DNA of 64,000 bases from assembly GCA_902615715.1 (NCBI GenBank), contig CACMQA010000003.1, positions 98,194 through 162,193 on the forward strand, given 5' to 3'. The notes beneath the pieces are model-generated. The model did no database searches. It was not told the origin of the DNA and saw only the letters and a program-made list of their open reading frames with translations. Position numbers and translations under genes: made by a program. Of this stretch, positions 57,503-64,000 are shown in pieces; the first letter of the stretch is position 1, and each line of letters opens with the position of its first letter. Source of the DNA: an uncultured Pelagibacteraceae bacterium (GTDB taxonomy: Bacteria; Pseudomonadota; Alphaproteobacteria; Pelagibacterales; Pelagibacteraceae).

Positions 57503-57849
57503 TATGATAAATTATATATTCCTGTAATAGTTATTAAAGGCATAATTATAGCAAATATATTCAATACTTTATTTGCGACATTTTTGATTTTTTGATCTTT
57601 TATATAGTCTTCGAATATCTCACTTATTGTTAAGGCTGAAAAAAAGAAAGCTATTACAATAAATATTGAAAATAAAATTCTTGTTGGTTGTTCAACAAAG
57701 AAAAGAACCACTGATTGATAATCGTTCTCATAAATAGAAATAAAATTTACAATAAACCAAATCATAAAGGGAATAAGTAAAAAAGAACTTATTTTTGTAA
57801 ATAACCATTTTTTCGTAGAAACATGCATATTAAAAAATATTTTTTCCAA
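57502..57849 (-). CDS. sdhD: Succinate dehydrogenase membrane anchor subunit D
   Basis: A 115-residue protein with three membrane helices. The first helix region, [26 protein letters not shown], corresponds to the quinone-near helix with the W-x-x-x-R/K-x-S/T pattern. YDYQ-like residues are replaced by [11 protein letters not shown]. It helps bind heme b and quinone with SdhC. Low sequence conservation is normal for this subunit; position between sdhC (20-base overlap) and sdhA decides the call. Confidence 0.9.
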   Translation of the reverse strand: MEKIFFNMHVSTKKWLFTKISSFLLIPFMIWFIVNFISIYENDYQSVVLFFVEQPTRILFSIFIVIAFFFSALTISEIFEDYIKDQKIKNVANKVLNIFAIIMPLITITGIYNLS

Positions 57850-58216
57850 TTAGATAAAATAAAACTGTAAATACAAAAGATCCAACTAAAGCTAAAACTC
57901 CAGTAATCTTTGAAATTTTTAAATCAAAACCATACCCTAGATCCCAGAACAAATGTCTAAGCTCGTTCAAAATATGAAAACTAAAAGTCCAGCAAAGTCC
58001 AATGGCAACAAATTTACCGAAAAAACTTTGAAGGAAATTATTAATAATTACGTAACTCTCTGCTCCAAGCAATAAAGACAAACTCCAGAAACAAATTATT
58101 GTAATGGCTAAAATATTTATCACTCCAACAATTCTATGTGTAATAGAAAGCAAGGAAGATATTTGCCATTTGTAAATTTGAAGATGAGGGCTTAAAGGAT
58201 TCTTTTTTTCTTCCAT
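57830..58216 (-). CDS. sdhC: Succinate dehydrogenase cytochrome b556 subunit
   Basis: A 128-residue, three-helix protein. It shows the SdhC signature NPLSPHLQIYKWQISSLLSITHRIVGV (the S-x-x-HR quinone/heme region) and HILNELRHLFWDLGYGF with a heme-ligand His. It is first in sdhCDAB, 20 bases after asd. Confidence 0.96.
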   Translation of the reverse strand: MEEKKNPLSPHLQIYKWQISSLLSITHRIVGVINILAITIICFWSLSLLLGAESYVIINNFLQSFFGKFVAIGLCWTFSFHILNELRHLFWDLGYGFDLKISKITGVLALVGSFVFTVLFYLIGKNIF

Positions 58217-58236
58217 ACAAGATTTATAAACTAAAA

Positions 58237-59229
58237 TTATAATTTTTTCACTAAGTGCTCAGCGATCTGAACAGTGTTTAAAGCCGCCCCTTTTAACAAG
58301 TTATCAGACACAACCCATATATTAATAGCTTTTACATTTGAATTGTCTTTTCTGATTCGAGAAATAAAAGTTGTATAATCTCCCTCTGCTTCAATTGGCG
58401 TAATATATCCAGCGTCCTTTCTTTCATCAATAACTTTACACCCTGGTGCATTGCTTAAAACTTTAACCACATTTTCAAAATCATATAAATTATCAAATTC
58501 AATATTTATAGATTCAGAGTGCCCAGTTTTTACTGGCACCCTCACACAAGTCGCTGTAACATCAATATCATTATCAAGAATTTTTTTTGTTTCATTTGTC
58601 ATTTTCAATTCTTCTTTTGTGTAACCATCCTTATCGAAAGTATCGATATGCGGTATTAAGTTAAATGCAATTTGTTTAGTAAAATTTTTTGACTTAATTT
58701 TTTTATTTTCTAAATAATCTTTTGTTTGCTCAAATAATTCGTCCATTGGAGCTTTACCTGCGCCAGATACTGCTTGATAAGTCGAAACAACAACTCTGTT
58801 TATTTTATATTCATCATGTAAAGGTTTAAGTGCGAGCACCATCTGCATTGTTGAACAGTTAGGATTTGAGATAATGTTGTTATGCTTGTTTAATGCTTCA
58901 GCGTTTACTTCAGGTACAACTAAGGGAACATCTGAGTGCATTCTGAAATAACTAGAATTATCAATAACTATAGTTTTTTTTGCAGCTTTAGGGGCCCACT
59001 CTTTGGCGATATGGCTACCTGCAGCAAAAAAAGTTATTTGAGCTTTTGAAAAGTCGTAGCTTTCTAAATTTTCAATAGCAATTTCTTCTCCTCGAAATTT
59101 AATTTTTTTTCCAACGCTTTTTTCTGAAGCAACTAAATATAGTTCTTCAAATGAAATTCTAGATTTCTCTAAAATTTCAATTGTTTTTCTTCCTACGTTT
59201 CCTGATGCTCCAATAATTGCAAAATTCAT
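58237..59229 (-). CDS. asd: Aspartate-semialdehyde dehydrogenase
   Basis: A 330-residue NADP enzyme for lysine, threonine and methionine synthesis. It has FAIIGASGNVGRKTIEILE, FFAAGSHIAKEWAP, VVPEVNAEALNKHNNIISNPNCSTMQMVLALKPL with the catalytic Cys (SNPNCST), QAVSGAGKAPMDEL, CVRVPVKTGHSESINIEF with the catalytic His region, and a complete C-terminus. It follows leuB by 12 bases. Confidence 0.97.
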   Translation of the reverse strand: MNFAIIGASGNVGRKTIEILEKSRISFEELYLVASEKSVGKKIKFRGEEIAIENLESYDFSKAQITFFAAGSHIAKEWAPKAAKKTIVIDNSSYFRMHSDVPLVVPEVNAEALNKHNNIISNPNCSTMQMVLALKPLHDEYKINRVVVSTYQAVSGAGKAPMDELFEQTKDYLENKKIKSKNFTKQIAFNLIPHIDTFDKDGYTKEELKMTNETKKILDNDIDVTATCVRVPVKTGHSESINIEFDNLYDFENVVKVLSNAPGCKVIDERKDAGYITPIEAEGDYTTFISRIRKDNSNVKAINIWVVSDNLLKGAALNTVQIAEHLVKKL

Positions 59230-59241
59230 ATGATTATTACT

Positions 59242-60348
59242 TTATTTTAATTTTGCTATAATTGCATCACCCATGACAGAGGTAGAGACCTCTTTCATAT
59301 TTTTTGACATGATATCTTTTGTTCTTAAACCATCATCTAGAACACTTTGAACAGCTTTATCTAATTGTTCTGCCTCCTTATCAAGGTCAAGAGAGTATTT
59401 TAATGCCATAGATAAACTTAAAATTGTAGCTATCGGGTTTGCAATATTTTTTCCAGCGATATCTGGTGCGGAACCGTGAACAGGCTCATACATCGATCTA
59501 ATTTTACCATTTTTATCTTTAGCTCCTAAAGAAGCTGATGGTAGTAAGCCTAGGGACCCAGTTAACATTGCAGCTTCATCTGAGAGTATGTCGCCAAATA
59601 AATTATCAGTTACAATTACATCAAATTGCTTTGGATCTCTTAGCAATTGCATTGCACAATTGTCTGCCAACATATGACTTAATTCAATCTTTTTATATTC
59701 TTTATCTTTTAGTGCTTGAACTTCTTCTCTCCATAAAATACCTGCCTCCATTACATTAGACTTTTCACAAGAGGTTACTTTATTTTTTCTTTTCTTTGCG
59801 AGGTCAAAAGCTACTCTTGCTACTCTCTGAATTTCACTAGTAGTGTAAGTATGAGTGTTGACTCCTTTTCTTTCATTATTTTCGATCGGCTCGATACCTC
59901 TTGGTTCTCCAAAGTAAATTCCGCCGGTAAGTTCTCTTACAATCATAATGTCTAAACCGGAAATTATTTCAGGTTTTAATGAAGACGCATCTACCAATTG
60001 TTTGAAACATATCGCTGGCCTCAAATTTGCAAATAATTTTAATTCTTTTCTTAATTTTAATAATGCTCTCTCTGGTCTTTTTGAAAATTCTAAATTATCG
60101 TATTTAGGCCCCCCAACAGCACCTAGAATTACTGCTTCACTCTCAAGTGCTTTGTAAAAAACTTCATCTGTAATTGGTTTTTTATGCTTTTCATAAGACG
60201 CTCCACCAATTAGTCCTTCTTCAATTTTAAAATCTAATGACTTATTTTTATTAAACCACTCTATAATTTTTCTAACTTCTCTTACTACCTCTAGACCAAT
60301 ACCATCACCTGGAAGTAGTAAAAGTTTTCTGTCTTTTACTTTAATCAT
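59242..60348 (-). CDS. leuB: 3-Isopropylmalate dehydrogenase
   Basis: A 368-residue decarboxylating dehydrogenase of leucine synthesis. It has [26 protein letters not shown], the substrate Arg/Tyr region [77 protein letters not shown] and [18 protein letters not shown]. Its start overlaps the end of leuD by eight bases. Confidence 0.98.
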   Translation of the reverse strand: MIKVKDRKLLLLPGDGIGLEVVREVRKIIEWFNKNKSLDFKIEEGLIGGASYEKHKKPITDEVFYKALESEAVILGAVGGPKYDNLEFSKRPERALLKLRKELKLFANLRPAICFKQLVDASSLKPEIISGLDIMIVRELTGGIYFGEPRGIEPIENNERKGVNTHTYTTSEIQRVARVAFDLAKKRKNKVTSCEKSNVMEAGILWREEVQALKDKEYKKIELSHMLADNCAMQLLRDPKQFDVIVTDNLFGDILSDEAAMLTGSLGLLPSASLGAKDKNGKIRSMYEPVHGSAPDIAGKNIANPIATILSLSMALKYSLDLDKEAEQLDKAVQSVLDDGLRTKDIMSKNMKEVSTSVMGDAIIAKLK

Positions 60349-60949
60349 TTTTTAAAAGCCAAGGCTTATCTTTGATAAGTTTTTTTTCAAAATTATCTAT
60401 CTGAGAGATTTTTTCCATCGACAAGGCTATGTCGTCTAAACCTTCTATTAAACATTTCTTTTTAAAAGCATCTACTTCAAACTTTATAACTTTATTCCCA
60501 TATTTAATTTCTTGCTTTTCTAAATTTATTTCAATTTCTTCTTTTCTCTTTGAATATTCAGCAAGTTCTAAAACCACTTTATCATCAATTTTAATTGGTA
60601 AAATTCCATTTTTAAAACAATTGTTATAGAAAATATCCGCAAAACTAGAACTAATGACACACTTGATGCCAAAATCTGATAAAGCCCAAGGAGCATGCTC
60701 TCTTGAAGACCCGCATCCAAAATTTTTACCAGCAAGTAAAATTTTTGATTTGTTGTAAGGCTCTTTATTTAAAATAAAATCATTGATGATTTTTCCATTT
60801 TCATCATATCTCATTTCATAGAATAAGCTTTTACCCAATCCTGTTCTTTTTATAGTTTTTAAGAACTGTTTTGGAATTATCATATCAGTATCAATATTCT
60901 GAAGTGACAAATAAGATGGTATCGATTTTAAATTAGAAAATTTTTCCAT
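60341..60949 (-). CDS. leuD: 3-Isopropylmalate dehydratase small subunit
   Basis: A 202-residue swivelling-domain subunit. [34 protein letters not shown] and [46 protein letters not shown] are the family hallmarks. It isomerises isopropylmalate together with LeuC, encoded one base upstream. Confidence 0.97.
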   Translation of the reverse strand: MEKFSNLKSIPSYLSLQNIDTDMIIPKQFLKTIKRTGLGKSLFYEMRYDENGKIINDFILNKEPYNKSKILLAGKNFGCGSSREHAPWALSDFGIKCVISSSFADIFYNNCFKNGILPIKIDDKVVLELAEYSKRKEEIEINLEKQEIKYGNKVIKFEVDAFKKKCLIEGLDDIALSMEKISQIDNFEKKLIKDKPWLLKND

Positions 60950-60950
60950 T

Positions 60951-62348
60951 TTATATCTCTCTCACATCTGTTAAATGACCGTTAATCGCAGCTGCGATAG
61001 CCATGCCTGGGCTAACTAAATGAGTTCTTCCTCCTCGTCCTTGTCTGCCCTCAAAATTTCTATTAGATGTGGAAGCGCATCTTTCTCTTGGTTTTAATTG
61101 ATCCGGGTTCATTCCTAAGCACATCGAACAACCAGGCTCTCTCCACTCAAATCCAGCTTCTTTGAAAATTTTATCTAGCCCCTCTTTTTCGGCTTGTTCC
61201 TTAACTAATCCCGATCCAGGAACGACCATCGCACTTACATTATTTGCAATTTTTTTACCTCTTAAAAGTTCTGCAGCAACTCTTAAGTCTTCAATTCTTC
61301 CATTTGTGCAACTTCCAATAAATATTTTATCTATTTTAATATCTGAAATTTTAGTATTAGCTTTAAGACCCATGTACTCTAGAGATCTTTTCATAGCCAT
61401 TTTTCTATCTTCATTTTTTTCTTTTTCGGGGTCTGGTACTACCCCAGTTACAGGCGATACATCCTGTGGAGAAGTTCCCCAAGTAACTAATGGCTCAATA
61501 TCTTTGCCATCAATATTTATTTCTTTATCAAATTTACAATCTTTATCTGAGTATAATGTTTTCCAAAATTTTACTGCTTTTAACCAATCTTCTCCTTTGG
61601 GTGACATAGATTTATTTTTTAAATAATCAAACGTTTTTTCATCCGGAGCTATTAAGCCTGCTCTGGCCCCTGCTTCAATTGTCATATTACAAACCGTCAT
61701 TCTCTCTTCCATGCTAAGGCTGCGTATAACGGCACCGGCAAATTCTACAACATATCCGGTCCCACCAGCTGTACCTATTGTTCCTATAATTTTAAGAATT
61801 ACATCTTTAGCTGTAACACCTTTGGGTAATTCTCCGTTTACATTTATTCTAAAATTTTTAGATTTTTTTTGAATTAAAGTTTGGGTAGCAAGTACATGCT
61901 CAACCTCTGAAGTTCCAATACCAAATGCTAAAGCACCGAACGCACCGTGGGTAGCAGTATGACTATCTCCACACACTATAACAGTTCCAGGTTGAGTGAA
62001 TCCTTGCTCAGGACCTATAATGTGAACTATCCCTTGGCGTTTGTCGTTCACATCAAAAAGCTTTACACCAAACTCCTTGCAATTACTTCTTAATGTCTCT
62101 ACCTGGATTCTTGACTCCTCATCATCAATACCTTTTGTTCTATCAGTTGTAGGAACATTATGGTCAGGAACAGCCAAAGTTAATTCTGGTCTTCTAACTT
62201 TTCTTTTTTGCAATCTCAGTCCCTCAAAAGCTTGGGGGCTTGTAACTTCGTGAACTAAATGACGATCTACATAAATTAATGTAGTGCCATCATTCTGCTC
62301 GTGAACAAGATGGTTTTCCCATATCTTATCGTATAGAGTTTTTGACAT
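60951..62348 (-). CDS. leuC: 3-Isopropylmalate dehydratase large subunit
   Basis: A 465-residue aconitase-family subunit holding the [4Fe-4S] cluster. Starting [41 protein letters not shown], it has [31 protein letters not shown], the cluster Cys region [17 protein letters not shown] and [13 protein letters not shown], and [21 protein letters not shown]. It lies six bases downstream of rplS. Confidence 0.98.
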   Translation of the reverse strand: MSKTLYDKIWENHLVHEQNDGTTLIYVDRHLVHEVTSPQAFEGLRLQKRKVRRPELTLAVPDHNVPTTDRTKGIDDEESRIQVETLRSNCKEFGVKLFDVNDKRQGIVHIIGPEQGFTQPGTVIVCGDSHTATHGAFGALAFGIGTSEVEHVLATQTLIQKKSKNFRINVNGELPKGVTAKDVILKIIGTIGTAGGTGYVVEFAGAVIRSLSMEERMTVCNMTIEAGARAGLIAPDEKTFDYLKNKSMSPKGEDWLKAVKFWKTLYSDKDCKFDKEINIDGKDIEPLVTWGTSPQDVSPVTGVVPDPEKEKNEDRKMAMKRSLEYMGLKANTKISDIKIDKIFIGSCTNGRIEDLRVAAELLRGKKIANNVSAMVVPGSGLVKEQAEKEGLDKIFKEAGFEWREPGCSMCLGMNPDQLKPRERCASTSNRNFEGRQGRGGRTHLVSPGMAIAAAINGHLTDVREI

Positions 62349-62354
62349 TTAATT

Positions 62355-62864
62355 TTATTTTTTTTCGCTAGTTTGCTTTTCAGCTTTAGCTTCGACTTTT
62401 TTGTCTTCTTTTTTCAGTTCCTCAGTTTTAGGTACTTCTTTTACAGGCTCAACTGAAACAACTTTTTGTTCTTCTGGTTTAACAGATACATCAACACCAA
62501 TTTTCTTTTTAATTTTTTCCGCAATTCTAGCAGATTTACCTTTTCTATCTCTTAAGTAATATAGTTTGGCTCGTCTTACTTTTCCTGATCGAATTACTTT
62601 AATAGAATCTACATTAGGGCTATACAACGCAAAGGTTCTTTCGACTCCTTCACCAAAAGAAATTTTTCTTACTGTGAAAGAAGAGTTTATGTCTCTGTTC
62701 TTTTTTGCAATACAAACACCCTCAAAATACTGAATTCGTTCTCTTTTACCTTCAACAATTTTAACACCGACTTTAATAGTATCTCCTGGAGAAAATTCAA
62801 TAATTTTCTTATTGGCAGTTATTTTCTGAATTGCTGCTTTATTTATATCTTCAATGTTTTTCAT
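62355..62864 (-). CDS. rplS: 50S ribosomal protein L19 with charged C-terminal extension
   Basis: A 169-residue protein. Residues 1 to about 120 are ordinary L19 ([77 protein letters not shown]). The last 50 residues are an added low-complexity Lys/Glu/Val/Pro tail ([24 protein letters not shown]). The normal part sits at the 30S-50S interface. The tail's role is unknown. The start overlaps the trmD stop by 14 bases. Confidence 0.97.
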   Translation of the reverse strand: MKNIEDINKAAIQKITANKKIIEFSPGDTIKVGVKIVEGKRERIQYFEGVCIAKKNRDINSSFTVRKISFGEGVERTFALYSPNVDSIKVIRSGKVRRAKLYYLRDRKGKSARIAEKIKKKIGVDVSVKPEEQKVVSVEPVKEVPKTEELKKEDKKVEAKAEKQTSEKK

Positions 62865-63552
62865 TTTTTTTCTCTAAGTATTTTTTCCAAAGATCAGGTC
62901 TTTGGCGTTGTGTTATAGCCTCAGATTGAGATAAACGCCACCCCTTTATTTTAGCATGATCGCCGGAAAATAAGATTTCTGGCACTTTTTTGCCCTCCCA
63001 ATCTCTTGGTTTAGTGTATTGAGGATACTCTAAAAGATTATTCTCAAAACTTTCATCTTTAGCAGAATTCGCGTTGCCTAAGACACCCGGTAGAAGTCTA
63101 ACTAATGCATCTACGAATACAAAAGATGCGCTCTCACCTCCGGATAAGATAAAATCTCCTATACTGTATTCTTCAATATTTCGTGTCTCTAAAAGTCTTT
63201 GGTCAACACCTTCAAAATGACCACATAAAATATTTATTTTTTGAAGCTTACTCAAAGATTTTAATTCTTGTTGGTCTAACCTTTTGCCTTTAGGAGATAA
63301 GTAAATTATCTTTTCCTTAGCTTTTACATTTTTATCTAAGGCAGACGCTACAACATCTGGTTTCAATAGCATGCCACTTCCACCACCAAAAGGTGTGTCA
63401 TCAACTGTCCGTTTATCATCAAAAGCGTAGTCTCTTATATCTATAATATTGAGACTCCATTTTTGTTTTTCCTTAGCTTTTTTATAGATGCCTACATCTA
63501 AAAGCCCAGGATATAAATCTGGATACAAAGTAAATATTTGTACTTCTAGCAT
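62851..63552 (-). CDS. trmD: tRNA (guanine37-N1)-methyltransferase
   Basis: A 233-residue SPOUT-fold enzyme methylating G37 of tRNAs with a G at position 36. It has [70 protein letters not shown] with the trefoil knot SAM site, and [31 protein letters not shown]. It starts 11 bases after rpsP; rimM, which usually lies between these two, is not there. Confidence 0.98.
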   Translation of the reverse strand: MLEVQIFTLYPDLYPGLLDVGIYKKAKEKQKWSLNIIDIRDYAFDDKRTVDDTPFGGGSGMLLKPDVVASALDKNVKAKEKIIYLSPKGKRLDQQELKSLSKLQKINILCGHFEGVDQRLLETRNIEEYSIGDFILSGGESASFVFVDALVRLLPGVLGNANSAKDESFENNLLEYPQYTKPRDWEGKKVPEILFSGDHAKIKGWRLSQSEAITQRQRPDLWKKYLEKKNEKH

Positions 63553-63563
63553 TTTTTAAAACC

Positions 63564-64000
63564 TTATTTTTTATCTTTAGCCTCTTCTTTTTTAGGTTCG
63601 TCCTTTTTAGCTTCTGCTTTAGGTTCTTCCTTTTTAGCTTCTGCTTTAGGTTCTTCCTTTTTAACTTCTGCTTTAGGTTCTTCCTTTTTAGCTTCTGCTT
63701 TAGGCGCTTCTTTACTTTCTTCAGTACTTTTTTTTCTATCCTTTTTGGGAATAGCTTTTTGAGGATTATTTCCTGGCTTCGGCATTGGCATTATTTGGAG
63801 TTCACCTAAAAGTCTAGAAACTCTAAGAGTAGGTTGAGCGCCTTTACTCATCCAATATTTTACTCTTTCTGCTTCTATTTTTATTCTCTCCTTTTTATCT
63901 TTTGGAAGTAATGGATTGTAAGAGCCAATTTTTTCAATAAATTTACCGTCTCGCGGATATCTTCCATCAGCGATAACTATTTTATATATCGGTCTTTTCC
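63564..64000 (-). CDS. rpsP: 30S ribosomal protein S16 with long repeat tail (N-terminus outside window)
   Basis: The reading frame is open to the window end. It reads KRPIYKIVIADGRYPRDGKF...IGSYNPLLPKD and RVKYWMSKGAQPTLRVSRLL, which is S16 lacking only its first ten or so residues. After the S16 fold comes an added tail of about 60 residues, made of a nine-residue unit (KAEAKKEEP) repeated about four times in a Lys/Glu/Ala/Pro-rich stretch. It is first visible in the rpsP-trmD-rplS operon. The ATG at 63851 is internal, not the start. Confidence 0.96.
   Translation of the reverse strand, partial: KRPIYKIVIADGRYPRDGKFIEKIGSYNPLLPKDKKERIKIEAERVKYWMSKGAQPTLRVSRLLGELQIMPMPKPGNNPQKAIPKKDRKKSTEESKEAPKAEAKKEEPKAEVKKEEPKAEAKKEEPKAEAKKDEPKKEEAKDKK
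63601..63708 (-). repeat. 27-bp in-frame tandem repeat in rpsP tail
   Basis: A 27-base unit recurs with an exact period (copies begin at 63601, 63628, 63655 and 63682), differing at a few positions. It encodes the nine-residue K-A-E-A-K-K-E-E-P unit. Such repeats can change copy number by slippage. Confidence 0.9.

Noticed and set aside
61162..61626. Plus-strand open frame of 154 codons
   Set aside because: It is antisense to the middle of leuC, Ser/Leu-rich, with no conserved motif or start signal.
63601..63708. Regular 27-bp repeats, possible CRISPR-like array
   Set aside because: The units are contiguous with no spacers and lie in frame in rpsP, coding a Lys/Glu/Ala/Pro tail.

Overview
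The window looks like a streamlined, AT-rich marine alphaproteobacterium of the SAR11 group (Pelagibacterales). This is inferred from the A/T-biased base and codon use (Lys/Ile/Asn-rich proteins), almost no space between genes, convergent genes whose stop codons touch or overlap, an alphaproteobacterial-type gene order (sdh-mdh-suc-lpd, atpHAGDC without the Fo genes, Suv3-type helicase/ferredoxin/CarD), and a SAM-II riboswitch in front of metX that closely matches the element known from marine metagenomes. No IS element, prophage, CRISPR array, rRNA gene or integrase was seen. No gene-free stretch exceeds 300 bases; the longest are about 13315-13522, 26475-26650 and 9175-9330.

Layout. 1-2420 (+): the tail of an EamA-type exporter, a PaaI-type thioesterase and a secreted FG-GAP/ASPIC repeat protein. 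2404-9174 (-): an uptake and metabolism cluster with a PLP aminotransferase, a TAXI-type TRAP binding protein, a fused TRAP permease, a glucose/sorbosone-dehydrogenase-like protein and a Cys-rich secreted protein. 9331-13192 (+): Suv3-like RNA helicase, TerB-like protein, 7Fe ferredoxin and CarD. 13246-13314 (-): a tiny unlisted gene for a 22-residue Lys/Arg peptide with its own ribosome binding site and terminator. 13523-17418 (-): acyl-CoA ligase, tRNA-Leu(CAA), BASS transporter, a regulator with two winged helices and a small membrane protein. 17417-26474: mixed-strand housekeeping genes (DedA, DsbB, Coq7, HNH nuclease, esterase, HIG1-like, TlpA-like, argH, lptM, lysA, plsC, tyrA, hisC).

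26534-35707 (+): SAM-II riboswitch-metX-metW-gloB, then rplU-rpmA-obgE-proB-proA-nadD-rsfS-ctpA-rppH. 35697-64000 (-): about 28 kb of genes on one strand with hardly any gap. In transcription order these are rpsP, trmD, rplS, leuC, leuD, leuB, asd, sdhC, sdhD, sdhA, sdhB, mmsA, mdh, a GT-C-like membrane protein, an FkbM methyltransferase, sucC, sucD, sucA, sucB, lpd, priA and atpHAGDC. Translation, leucine/lysine synthesis, the TCA cycle and ATP synthase are thus strung together; the two cell-surface-type genes inside the TCA block are the clear outsiders.

Most of the window is well-understood core metabolism. The items most worth a second look are the SAM-II leader with a visible antiterminator/terminator switch, the polybasic mini-peptide gene, the tRNA-Leu abutting an acyl-CoA ligase start codon, the duplicated-domain regulator, and the envelope gene pair inserted in the TCA cluster. 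None of these can be proven a new system from sequence alone.
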